This document shows positions 19,001 to 24,455 of a stretch of DNA of 64,000 nucleotides, one piece after another (position 1 is the stretch's first letter; every line of letters begins with the position of its first letter). Under the pieces are notes generated by a model. It was not told the origin of the DNA, ran no database searches, and worked only from the letters and a program-made list of their open reading frames with translations. Location of the stretch: the NCBI RefSeq assembly GCF_011043735.1, contig NZ_JAAKGV010000001.1:124001-188000 (forward strand). Direction: 5' to 3'. A program made the translations under genes and the position numbers. The stretch is from Methylobacterium sp. DB0501 (lineage in GTDB: Bacteria; Pseudomonadota; Alphaproteobacteria; Rhizobiales; Beijerinckiaceae).

Positions 19001-19047
19001 GCCACGCCGCCGCCCGTCCGTTCCGCCGCTCCCGCTCCGCCGCTCAT
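16000..19047 (-). CDS. Large ABC transporter-like protein (membrane domain plus degenerate, insertion-bearing nucleotide-binding domain)
   Basis: The product is 1015 residues. A disordered N-terminus of about 75 residues with pentapeptide repeats precedes a type I exporter membrane domain (roughly residues 80-420) with several hydrophobic helices. The nucleotide-binding domain is unusual. At the Walker A position (474-483) it reads VSDGGPAAST, lacking the P-loop Gly-Lys-Ser/Thr. The signature is LSSTQ (889-893) instead of LSGGQ. Walker B is LLVLDG (909-914), lacking the catalytic Glu. About 400 residues are inserted between Walker A and the signature, containing the repeated motif ENIVYG / ENLLFG / DNLLFG. 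I recall relatives in this order with the same insertion but an intact Walker A. It overlaps the cNMP-binding gene. ATP hydrolysis by this copy is doubtful. Confidence 0.85.
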   Translation of the reverse strand: MSGGAGAAERTGGGVAGEAPTVGRASRAGGNPTGQERTGQERIGHEPAGRELATAKTGNRPEGGNDPEAADSSGGLDRSLFRYIWRHSKRDQILICAVVLASLPLYFASLDLPRRIVNEAIQGHAFEKGNETAKFLILRLQVPDWFGGERLLFPGFDVDRFELLFGLSSMFLLLVLINGAFKYWINVAKGALGERMLRRLRYQLFSLIMRFSPDALRHTKASEVATIIRDEVEPIGGFIGDAYILPAFLGTQAATAMTFILLQNVWLGLLAAGVVGVQFVVIPRLRRELLRLGRQRQLASRRLAGRVGEVVDGIAAVHSNGAEAWERAEIGHRLGSLFDLRLRIYRRKFMVKFLNNLLAQMTPFLFYCIGGYFALKGQLSIGQLVAVIAAYRDLPPPLKELIDWDQQRLDVQVKYEQVLQQFLPERLLGLDAPGRDESLCGRLAVEGVGVQEPHGPVLTNVSLALPLPSVIGIVSDGGPAASTFARVLARRATPTSGRVTLEDHDLAEWSGAALTRRIAYAGVDPILFPGSLRENIVYGLNRRPPETAETDAKVLAEARRTGNPVEPFPADWTDYAQAGVTDAAALDALVLDWLTRIGMGEEVYRFGLLGQVDPERHADLAARLIEARTAFRERLAAEGHAHLVEPFDPARYNRQATVAENLLFGVPTTTALTGRALAEHPVVRLVLDRTGLADDLVTMGERIAATMLEIFRGLPSGHPLFEQFSFLSADELPEYEAILARRTATEASAERHGTSAFERLRRRWIGLGRYGSADATRLIALPLAYIEPRHRLGLIDDAFRERVVEARGQLRAALDEAGMGGVDFYVPDKVCAAAPLRDNLLFGRINQSVADAVETVTATGTALVQEMQLAPAITRVGLDHQVGPEGRFLSSTQRAVVSLVRALIRRPDLLVLDGALSPLGEARARTVLGLLLERFGRENSLVVVLPNDRVADRFELVLRASGTAIQGPERPRGQAASPGEAGPGAGVAGPAAAVSGHAGGETGPEPARVEQDVKA
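18911..18955. repeat. 15-bp tandem repeat near the 5' end of the ABC gene
   Basis: Three adjacent 15-bp units of the form TCCTGGCCGGTCCGT encode the minus-strand pentapeptides TGQER, TGQER-like and IGHEP in the disordered N-terminus. Confidence 0.8.
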
Positions 19048-19139
19048 GGTCCGCCGCCCCAGATCCCGCCTGCCTGTGTAGAGGGCCGGAGCGGGACTGA
19101 AAACCGCCGCAGCGTCAGGGTTTGCCGGTCGCGACCGGC

Positions 19140-19358
19140 TTAATCCCGGCGGGGATGATCCTTGCGGGTGGTCAGCCCGCCGATCGGCTCGTCGCCGAAC
19201 TGGCGGTTCGGCTGGGGCGAGTCGCCCGGCTCCTCGGTGGTAGTCGGGCGCGGGCTGCCCTCCTCGGCCGGCATCGGCGGCATCGGGCCGCGGTTCGGCG
19301 CCGGCGCGGCCTCCGGATGGGCGGCGGCCTCGCGGCTCACCATGGACTTGTTGGTCAT
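19140..19358 (-). CDS. Small hypothetical protein, probable stress-response gene
   Basis: The product is 72 residues, hydrophilic and rich in Pro, Glu and Gly, with no membrane segment or known domain; it looks disordered. ATG 19358 is 7 bp after GGAG. An exact sigma-EcfG type promoter (GGAAC at 19474-19470, CGTT at 19453-19450, 16-bp spacer, minus strand) lies about 92 bp upstream of the start. That makes it a likely member of the general stress regulon with neighbours phyR and nepR. I do not recognise the family. Confidence 0.65.
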   Translation of the reverse strand: MTNKSMVSREAAAHPEAAPAPNRGPMPPMPAEEGSPRPTTTEEPGDSPQPNRQFGDEPIGGLTTRKDHPRRD

Positions 19359-19449
19359 TCGGCAGCTCCGCGAAGATCGGGGGCGACGGACGGAGGGTGC
19401 CACGGCCCTCCCGGCCCGCAAGCAGGCCTCCGCCGTGCAACCAGGGGCG

Positions 19450-19474
19450 AACGCCGGCGTCCCGGCCGGGTTCC
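19450..19474 (-). promoter_or_regulatory. Sigma-EcfG type promoter for the 72-residue gene
   Basis: On the minus strand GGAAC (19474-19470) is followed after exactly 16 bp by CGTT (19453-19450). This is the consensus for the alphaproteobacterial general stress sigma factor. Confidence 0.8.
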
Positions 19475-19690
19475 GCGCAGGGTGTTCCACGCGGAATGCC
19501 GCCGCGCGACGGGTCCGGTCTCACGGCCAAGCTTTGCACGGTGAGGAAGCCGGGCCTCACGCAGGGAGGAACAAGCTTCGCACGGCGGAGAGGGTGTTAG
19601 GCCAAGTCGCCGCGCCGGCGGAGTGTCGCAGGGGTTCGCCTGTACTGCCCCGATTCGGGAATATCGGCACGGCGACCCGCATGCGTGGCA

Positions 19691-19715
19691 GGAACCATCA
19701 TTTCCGCTGAAGGTT
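19691..19715 (+). promoter_or_regulatory. Candidate sigma-EcfG type promoter for the KGG gene (one mismatch)
   Basis: GGAAC at 19691-19695 and GGTT at 19712-19715 are spaced by 16 bp; the -10 differs from CGTT at one base. It is 34 bp before ATG 19750. Confidence 0.55.
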
Positions 19716-19749
19716 GTCCGGACTGAGAACACCGGCCAAGGAGGCAATC

Positions 19750-19944
19750 ATGGCTACCGGAAATTCGACTTCGAAGCGCGGCTTCGCGTCCATGGACCTG
19801 GAGCGCCAGCGCGAGATCGCCAGCAAGGGCGGTCGCAGCGTGCCGGCCGAGAAGCGGTCCTTCTCGCAGGATCGCGAACTGGCTTCGTCGGCCGGCCGCA
19901 AGGGCGGACAGGCGTCGGGCAGCGGGCGCGCCACCGACGAGTGA
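19750..19944 (+). CDS. KGG-domain general stress protein
   Basis: The product is 64 residues, and ATG 19750 follows AAGGAGG by 6 bp. Two KGG-type units are present: RGFASMD...REIASKGG, and a C-terminal SFSQDRELASSAGRKGG. This is the con-10/YciG-like small hydrophilic protein family linked to stress and desiccation. It is followed by a hairpin. A near-consensus EcfG promoter and the neighbouring phyR-nepR locus support stress control. Biochemical role is unknown. Confidence 0.88.
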   Translation: MATGNSTSKRGFASMDLERQREIASKGGRSVPAEKRSFSQDRELASSAGRKGGQASGSGRATDE

Positions 19945-20056
19945 GAGGCCGATCCGGCCGGGCCCGCACGCCTGCCGGGATCCCGCTCCGCGTGACCGGG
20001 CCTCCGCCCGGCCCGTAGGGCGCCCGCCCGACACGGACCACTCGAGACTTACTCTC

Positions 20057-20092
20057 ATGCGCCGGAGGGAGCTCAGCCCACCTCCGGCGCAT
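20057..20092 (+). terminator. 12-bp hairpin after the KGG gene
   Basis: ATGCGCCGGAGG (20057-20068) pairs exactly with CCTCCGGCGCAT (20081-20092). It lies 113 bp after the KGG stop; no T-run. Confidence 0.5.
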
Positions 20093-20121
20093 CAGCGTGA
20101 GCCGTCGTCATCGCCATCGGA

Positions 20122-20169
20122 CGCAACGAGACACCCCGGGCGCCTTGACGCTCGGGGTGTCTCGTTGCG
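20122..20169. terminator. 16-bp perfect hairpin downstream of the KGG gene and of the 68-residue gene
   Basis: CGCAACGAGACACCCC (20122-20137) and GGGGTGTCTCGTTGCG (20154-20169) are perfect reverse complements with a 16-base loop. It sits between the convergent KGG gene and the gene ending at 20213, and may serve both. Confidence 0.65.
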
Positions 20170-20212
20170 CTGCGCCGGTACCGGGGCGCGGGTCCCTGGG
20201 ATGTGATCCGCG

Positions 20213-20419
20213 TCAGGCTGCGAGCGGCCGCGCGGTGACCACGAGGTTGCGCCGGGCCAGCGCCGCGCAGATCACGTCGTCGACCGGGCGCACGGCGGTG
20301 ACGCCGGCGAGCAGGCTCGCGAGCCGGTCGACATCCGGCTCGATGTGGCTGTCGCGGTGGGCCCGCTCGGGCGGCAGCGGCTGGGGCGACGGCGCCTCGT
20401 AGTCACGCAGGTCGATCAT
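20213..20419 (-). CDS. Small hypothetical protein
   Basis: The product is 68 residues. ATG 20419 is 7 bp after AGGAAA. The sequence begins MIDLRDYEAPSPQPL and has no membrane segment. I recognise no domain. It ends 44 bp before the strong hairpin at 20122-20169. No EcfG-type promoter was found upstream, unlike its neighbours. It is probably a real lineage-specific gene judging by frame, ribosome binding site and position. Confidence 0.55.
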   Translation of the reverse strand: MIDLRDYEAPSPQPLPPERAHRDSHIEPDVDRLASLLAGVTAVRPVDDVICAALARRNLVVTARPLAA

Positions 20420-20555
20420 GGTGCGTTTCCTGTGAAAGGGGTCCGCGTGGCGCCCCAAGACGATTTCGCAAATGCGGTTGCCCGCCCTGCGACAAAAATC
20501 TGCGACGAAACAAAAATCTAAGCGGACGACGCGTTAGCCTGCCACGCGGGTCTGC

Positions 20556-21077
20556 TCAGAGCGTCGCGAGGCGGGACGGGAGAACGTCGCCGGCATCGGC
20601 CAGGCAACGGCTCGGCAGCAGGCGGCGGGCCTCGTGGCCGGCGAGCCCGCTGATCGCGCCCTCGCAGCCTTCCAGCATCCGCCGCCCGGTCTGGCCGGCA
20701 GGGGCGGGCTCGCGCTGCGCCACCGGGCTGCCGGCGCGCTCGCGCACCGTGACGTGGGGCAGCGCCGTGTCACGGGCGACCAGGGTCGTGTTGCGGGTGG
20801 TATCGGCCTGGTAGACGATGTCGCCCGCGGCGTTGCGCAGGGTGACCTTGGCGGCACCGAGGCCGGTGATCTCCACCGCCACCGGGACCTGCGCCTTCAC
20901 GGCCGGGCGGACCGGCGTCAAGAGGTCGCCCTTCCGATGATCGCCCTTGATCGCCGCCTGCTCGACGCCGGCCGGACCGGCGAACGCCTCGACGGAGTGC
21001 TCGATCAGCGGCTGACCGACCAGGGCAAGGAGGGCGGCCGGAACCGTAATGCCGAAGAAGAAGTGCGGGCGGAGCAT
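20556..21077 (-). CDS. Membrane-anchored hypothetical protein under general stress control
   Basis: The product is 173 residues. The start at 21077 gives MLRPHFFFGITVPAALLAL, a signal-anchor or uncleaved signal sequence. The rest is an extracytoplasmic domain with a short beta-rich segment (VAVEITGLGAAKVTLRNAAG) and a C-terminus with two Cys residues. I do not recognise the family. An exact sigma-EcfG type promoter lies about 40 bp upstream, so it is likely induced with phyR. A role in the envelope under stress is inference. Confidence 0.65.
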   Translation of the reverse strand: MLRPHFFFGITVPAALLALVGQPLIEHSVEAFAGPAGVEQAAIKGDHRKGDLLTPVRPAVKAQVPVAVEITGLGAAKVTLRNAAGDIVYQADTTRNTTLVARDTALPHVTVRERAGSPVAQREPAPAGQTGRRMLEGCEGAISGLAGHEARRLLPSRCLADAGDVLPSRLATL

Positions 21078-21116
21078 ACGCGTGGCCCTCGCGGCGAAGC
21101 TTGAGAATGCTTCCTT

Positions 21117-21142
21117 AACGCATATCCGGGCCAAGTCGTTCC
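21117..21142 (-). promoter_or_regulatory. Sigma-EcfG type promoter for the 173-residue membrane-anchored gene
   Basis: On the minus strand GGAAC (21142-21138), a 17-bp spacer and CGTT (21120-21117), 40 bp before the start codon at 21077. Confidence 0.8.
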
Positions 21143-21420
21143 CACGATCGTGCCTTGGCGGGACAGTTCATGCGGCAAATGCCGCACCCTCCGTCAACCT
21201 CCCGTTAACCGGGGCGAAGCCGGGCAGCGGCCCGCGCAATCGGTGCATTTTCGCAACAGGCAACAAAATAGGATCGCGCCGACCCCCGAGCGGAACCAAT
21301 CCGGCGGGATTCCCGTTGATATGGCAACCCGGCCACCTGGTCCTCCCCGCATTCCCCTTGTGCATTGGCCGGAAACTCTTTCAACGGGCCGGATCCCGAT
21401 CCGGCCCGTTCTTTTGTATT
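21143..21420 (+). ncRNA. Candidate small RNA ending at a strong intrinsic terminator
   Basis: No coding frame is convincing here. The stretch ends in a perfect terminator (21383-21410 followed by CTTTT) that functions only on the plus strand, yet no plus-strand gene lies upstream. A small RNA of up to about 270 nt is the simplest explanation. The 5' end is not defined and the boundaries given are outer limits. Confidence 0.3.
21383..21415 (+). terminator. Rho-independent terminator with T-run
   Basis: AACGGGCCGGAT (21383-21394) pairs exactly with ATCCGGCCCGTT (21399-21410) around CCCG, followed by CTTTT. It is the most canonical terminator in the first 50 kb, and no annotated gene precedes it on this strand. 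Confidence 0.85.
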
Positions 21421-21811
21421 TCGGCCTGATTTTTCAGTCGGGGCAAGTCTAGTCGAGGGTGTCTTGGGTCGCTTGTCCGCCCGGCCACCCGGCCGGGTCC
21501 CACTTCTGGAATTCCGGTGCAAACGCCGACCCGGTGGCGGATGGCTGGGCGCTGCCCTGGCCGGGTGCGGCGGTCGTGCCTGCGATGCCTGTCACCCGGG
21601 ATCCGCAACGGGCCACCCCACGGCGCGCGGAAAGGGGCAGCCCCCTCCGCCAGCGGCCGGGAGGCCCCATCCAGGGAAAAGCCCGGTCCATAGTGATCGC
21701 CGGACATTCCCCGCTCTCGCAGGGAGGAGAGGCTTCCCCGCCCTCCTCTTGCACCGACCCGTCTTCGCGTGACGCCGCCCGGCCTGAGACAGAATCCCGA
21801 CCCCAGAACGA
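21421..21811. other. Intergenic region without a supported gene
   Basis: Open frames exist on both strands but have no ribosome binding site, no recognisable domain and atypical residue composition. I see only short GC-rich inverted repeats. It may hold a decayed sequence, but I cannot name a source. Confidence 0.4.
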
Positions 21812-21853
21812 CGAAGTCCCGGCACCCACCTCGTCGGCGGGCCCGGGACTTCG
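21812..21853 (-). terminator. Hairpin after phyR
   Basis: CGAAGTCCCGG (21812-21822) and CCGGGACTTCG (21843-21853) pair perfectly, 35 bp past the phyR stop on the minus strand; only a weak T-run follows. Confidence 0.7.
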
Positions 21854-21887
21854 CGTCAACCTTCACGCAAGGTCGTCAAGGACGACC

Positions 21888-22691
21888 TCAAGCGGTAGCG
21901 CGGGCCTCGCGGCGGCGGGCGCTCTGCTGGAAGAACAGCGCCTGGCTGATCACCGCCGAGACGTTGGCGGGCTGGAACGGCTTGGCGATCAGGAAGGCCG
22001 GCTCGGGCCGCTCGCCGGTGAGGAAGCGTTCCGGATAGGCGGTGATGAAGATCACCGGCACCTCGAACGACTTCAGCAGGTCGTTGACCGCATCGAGGCC
22101 CGAGGAGCCGTCGGCGAGCTGGATGTCGGCGAGGATCAGGCCAGGGCGCTTGGTCGAGGCGAGCTTGACCGCCTCGGTGCGGGTGCGGGCGACGCCCGTG
22201 ACGTTGTGGCCTAGCCCTTCGACCAGGGCCTCGAGGTCCATGGCGATCAGCGGCTCGTCCTCGATGATGAGGATCTCGGTCGCCATGTCGGCGGCGAGCT
22301 CGCGGCCGGCCTCGTCGACGAGATCGCGGACCTCCGAGACGTCGACGCCCAGGATGGTCGCGGCGTCCTCCTCGGAGAAGCCTTCGAGGCAGGAGAGCAG
22401 GAAGGCCTGGCGCGGCAACGGCGTGATCTGGCCCAGGCGCACCTCGGCCGGCAGGTCGTGCTGCGCCTGCTCGGTCTGGCCGTTGACCGAGAGCGAATTC
22501 CAGATCCGGGTGAAGACGCGGAACAGATCGGCCTTGACGTTGGTGCTGCGCCCGAGGGTCTCGGGCTCGTTCACGAGCGTCTCGAGCGTCGCGGCCACGT
22601 AGGCGTCGCCCGCCACCTGGCTACCCGTGAGGGCGCGCGCGTAGCGACGCAGGTACGGCAGGTGCTGCACTACGAGTTGTGCTGTCGACAT
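21888..22691 (-). CDS. phyR: PhyR, general stress response regulator (anti-anti-sigma factor)
   Basis: The product is 267 residues, the length of characterised PhyR. Residues 1-125 form a sigma-like domain resembling ECF sigma regions 2 and 4. Residues 137-260 are a receiver domain with the acidic pocket IIEDEP (142-147) and phosphoacceptor Asp near residue 189 in LILADIQ. After phosphorylation PhyR binds the anti-sigma factor NepR and releases the EcfG sigma factor; this partner switch is well established in Methylobacterium. The gene is divergent from nepR, and a consensus sigma-EcfG promoter is located 49 bp upstream, implying positive autoregulation. No ecfG or sensor kinase gene is in the window. 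Confidence 0.98.
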   Translation of the reverse strand: MSTAQLVVQHLPYLRRYARALTGSQVAGDAYVAATLETLVNEPETLGRSTNVKADLFRVFTRIWNSLSVNGQTEQAQHDLPAEVRLGQITPLPRQAFLLSCLEGFSEEDAATILGVDVSEVRDLVDEAGRELAADMATEILIIEDEPLIAMDLEALVEGLGHNVTGVARTRTEAVKLASTKRPGLILADIQLADGSSGLDAVNDLLKSFEVPVIFITAYPERFLTGERPEPAFLIAKPFQPANVSAVISQALFFQQSARRREARATA

Positions 22692-22739
22692 TCAGGTCCC
22701 CTTGGTGTTGTCGTTGCGCGCGGCGGCCCTCGAGTGCTC

Positions 22740-22764
22740 AACGCCTTGCCGGCGCATTCGTTCC
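22740..22764 (-). promoter_or_regulatory. Sigma-EcfG promoter for phyR
   Basis: On the minus strand GGAAC (22764-22760), a 16-bp spacer and CGTT (22743-22740), 49 bp before the phyR start. Confidence 0.88.
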
Positions 22765-22774
22765 GGTGCGCTGC

Positions 22775-22799
22775 GGAACTGACTCCGCCGCTACGCGTT
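22775..22799 (+). promoter_or_regulatory. Sigma-EcfG promoter for nepR
   Basis: GGAAC (22775-22779), a 16-bp spacer and CGTT (22796-22799), 84 bp before ATG 22883. It lies only 10 bp from the opposing phyR promoter, so the two -35 elements are nearly back to back. Confidence 0.88.
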
Positions 22800-22882
22800 G
22801 TCGCCGCAAGCGCGCGACCCGGCATACCGGGCGCCATGGCATCGCCCTGTCCGCATGTCCAGGACGGGCGAAGGGGAATGGC

Positions 22883-23137
22883 ATGATCGATGGCAAGGGG
22901 ATGCGGGGTCCGGGCGGACAGGGGCCGCAGGCGTCCGGAGACGAGGACGACCCCGCCGGGCCCGGGCAACCCGCGCTCGACCGCGACGTCCAGGGGCGGA
23001 TCGGCTCGCACCTGCGCGCCATGTACGACGAACTGATGCAGCAGCCCATTCCCGACCGGTTCGTCGACCTGCTCGCCGAGCTGGAGCGCAGCGCGGCCGG
23101 ACCACCGCTGGCGACTGACTCGGCGGCGGACGAGTGA
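22883..23137 (+). CDS. nepR: NepR anti-sigma factor
   Basis: The product is 84 residues. ATG 22883 follows AAGGGGA. The core RIGSHLRAMYDELMQQPIPD, then RFVDLLAELE, is the two-helix NepR motif that binds either the EcfG sigma factor or the sigma-like domain of PhyR. The flanks are disordered and Gly/Pro/Asp rich. Its EcfG-type promoter means that the anti-sigma factor is made under the control of its own target, giving negative feedback. A second NepR-like gene lies 0.9 kb away. Confidence 0.95.
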   Translation: MIDGKGMRGPGGQGPQASGDEDDPAGPGQPALDRDVQGRIGSHLRAMYDELMQQPIPDRFVDLLAELERSAAGPPLATDSAADE

Positions 23138-23312
23138 CGGTCACGCCCAGGACCGTCACACTCAGGACGAGTCCGCTTGAACACGGGTTTTCAGGACGAC
23201 GATGACGCCGCCCCTCACGGGAGGAGCGGCGCCGGATCGCGTGACGAAACCTCCGAGCGAGATCTATCTGTGAGAACGCTCGTACAGTTTCATCGTTCTT
23301 GCAGCCTCGTCG

Positions 23313-23489
23313 TCAGAGCGTCGGCGAGCGGCCCCGCATCAGGCCGACCACGGCCGAGATCGCGAACAGCACGACGGCGACGAAGAAGACGAGCTTGGCC
23401 GCCTCGACGGCTGTACCGGCGATGCCGCCGAACCCGAACAGCGCGGCCACCAGGGCCACGACGAGGAAAGTGACAGCCCAACCCAGCAT
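23313..23489 (-). CDS. DUF1328 small membrane protein
   Basis: The product is 58 residues and is easily missed because of its length. ATG 23489 follows GAGGGG. It has two hydrophobic helices: MLGWAVTFLVVALVAALFGF with a GGIAG hinge, then KLVFFVAVVLFAISAVVGL and a basic end MRGRSP. This is the DUF1328/YtjA-type two-pass inner-membrane protein, commonly stress-induced. An exact sigma-EcfG promoter is 52 bp upstream. It is convergent with nepR. Confidence 0.88.
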   Translation of the reverse strand: MLGWAVTFLVVALVAALFGFGGIAGTAVEAAKLVFFVAVVLFAISAVVGLMRGRSPTL

Positions 23490-23540
23490 GGCGCGACCCC
23501 TCAGTCTGATCTCTCGGCCCGCGGCCGATCGTGGTCAGAC

Positions 23541-23565
23541 AACGTCAAGCCTGACTTTGGGTTCC
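23541..23565 (-). promoter_or_regulatory. Sigma-EcfG promoter for the DUF1328 gene
   Basis: On the minus strand GGAAC (23565-23561), a 16-bp spacer and CGTT (23544-23541). Confidence 0.85.
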
Positions 23566-23636
23566 GGTTTGTCGCAGGTGGCGCAACCGGGTCGGACACC
23601 CCACATTCATGTGACGGCCGGTGACGGGGGCCGCGC

Positions 23637-23662
23637 GGAACTCCGGTTTCGCGCCGTACGTT
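23637..23662 (+). promoter_or_regulatory. Sigma-EcfG promoter for the 65-residue membrane gene
   Basis: GGAAC (23637-23641), a 17-bp spacer and CGTT (23659-23662), 30 bp before ATG 23693. Confidence 0.85.
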
Positions 23663-23692
23663 CTCACCGGCGTCTGGATGGAGGGTTAAGAG

Positions 23693-23890
23693 ATGATCCG
23701 TTCCAATGCCCCGCGTGCCGGCCTCGCGCTGCTCGCCCTGCTGGTGGCGGGTCTTCTCACGGCCTCGCCGATGGTCGTCGCCGGGATCGTCGCAGCGCTC
23801 GGTCTCGCCGGTGCTCTCGCCCTGGCGGGCTCGCGGGCGCAGGCCCCGGCCCTCGTTCCGGTGCGGGTGCGCGACCGTCGGCGGCGCTGA
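23693..23890 (+). CDS. Small two-helix membrane protein, general stress regulon
   Basis: The product is 65 residues; the ATG follows GAGGGTTAAGAG. Two hydrophobic runs (about residues 10-30 and 31-46) separated by a short turn precede a very basic tail ending RVRDRRRR. No family is recognised. It is divergent from the DUF1328 gene, and each has its own consensus sigma-EcfG promoter. A role in the stressed inner membrane is inference. Confidence 0.72.
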   Translation: MIRSNAPRAGLALLALLVAGLLTASPMVVAGIVAALGLAGALALAGSRAQAPALVPVRVRDRRRR

Positions 23891-24040
23891 GCACCGCCCT
23901 CCCCTGCCGGCTTCCCTCGTCGAAGTCCGGCAGGGCGCGGGATCGCCGATCTCGCGTCCGGTCAGGCTCGCTCCGCCGCTGCGGCGGGGCGTCAGAAATC
24001 CTACATGAATCTCACATGACGCGTGCGCTTCGCTGGACGA

Positions 24041-24244
24041 TCAGCGCTGACGCTGCAGCTCACGCTCGCGGTGGCGCAGCCGCAGCAGCAGATCGACCTG
24101 ATCGAGGGGGATGGGTTGCCCGTCCACCGTGCGCTCGTAGAGCGAGCGCAGCGTCCGTCCCAGCCGATGCTGCGCCTCGACGCAGATTGCCGGCATGGTC
24201 GGATCCTGGAGGGAATCCCGGGACGCACTCACTTCCTGTTTCAT
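24041..24244 (-). CDS. Second NepR-like anti-sigma factor
   Basis: The product is 67 residues. The sequence HRLGRTLRSLYERTVDGQPI, then PLDQVDLLLRLRHRERE, aligns position by position with the NepR core (compare RIGSHLRAMYDELMQQPIPD in nepR). The start at 24244 lacks a clear ribosome binding site; an internal start at MPAICVEAQ (24196) is an alternative. Unlike nepR it has no visible EcfG promoter; its upstream region is an AT-rich spacer before the end of recN. NepR paralogues are known in Methylobacterium and related genera. It may bind a second EcfG sigma factor or fine-tune PhyR. Confidence 0.78.
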   Translation of the reverse strand: MKQEVSASRDSLQDPTMPAICVEAQHRLGRTLRSLYERTVDGQPIPLDQVDLLLRLRHRERELQRQR

Positions 24245-24455
24245 CGGACCGCTGGCCCCGTGACATCGCGCGGATCCGAGGGAAGGCCGATCCGCGCCTT
24301 AGACGAACAGTCTCACGGGATATGGTAAAGAAAGAGTTAAAATTTTCTGTTTGTTCACCATGCCGGGATCGGGCACGACCGTCCCGCGAATCGTCTTTAT
24401 AACTTAACCATACAGAAACGCCTGTCGAGAGGCGTGCCGCCTTGGCGCACGGCGC
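24245..24455. other. AT-rich spacer between recN and the second NepR gene
   Basis: Within this very GC-rich window the stretch at about 24318-24415 is strikingly AT-rich (for example GAGTTAAAATTTTCTG). It lies downstream of recN and upstream of the NepR-like gene, so it probably contains that gene's promoter. No sigma-EcfG consensus is present, and I cannot assign -35/-10 boxes with confidence. Confidence 0.45.

Noticed and set aside
21449..21859. Minus-strand frame of 136 codons after phyR
   Set aside because: No ribosome binding site, no family, and it crosses the phyR terminator hairpin; I treat the region as intergenic.
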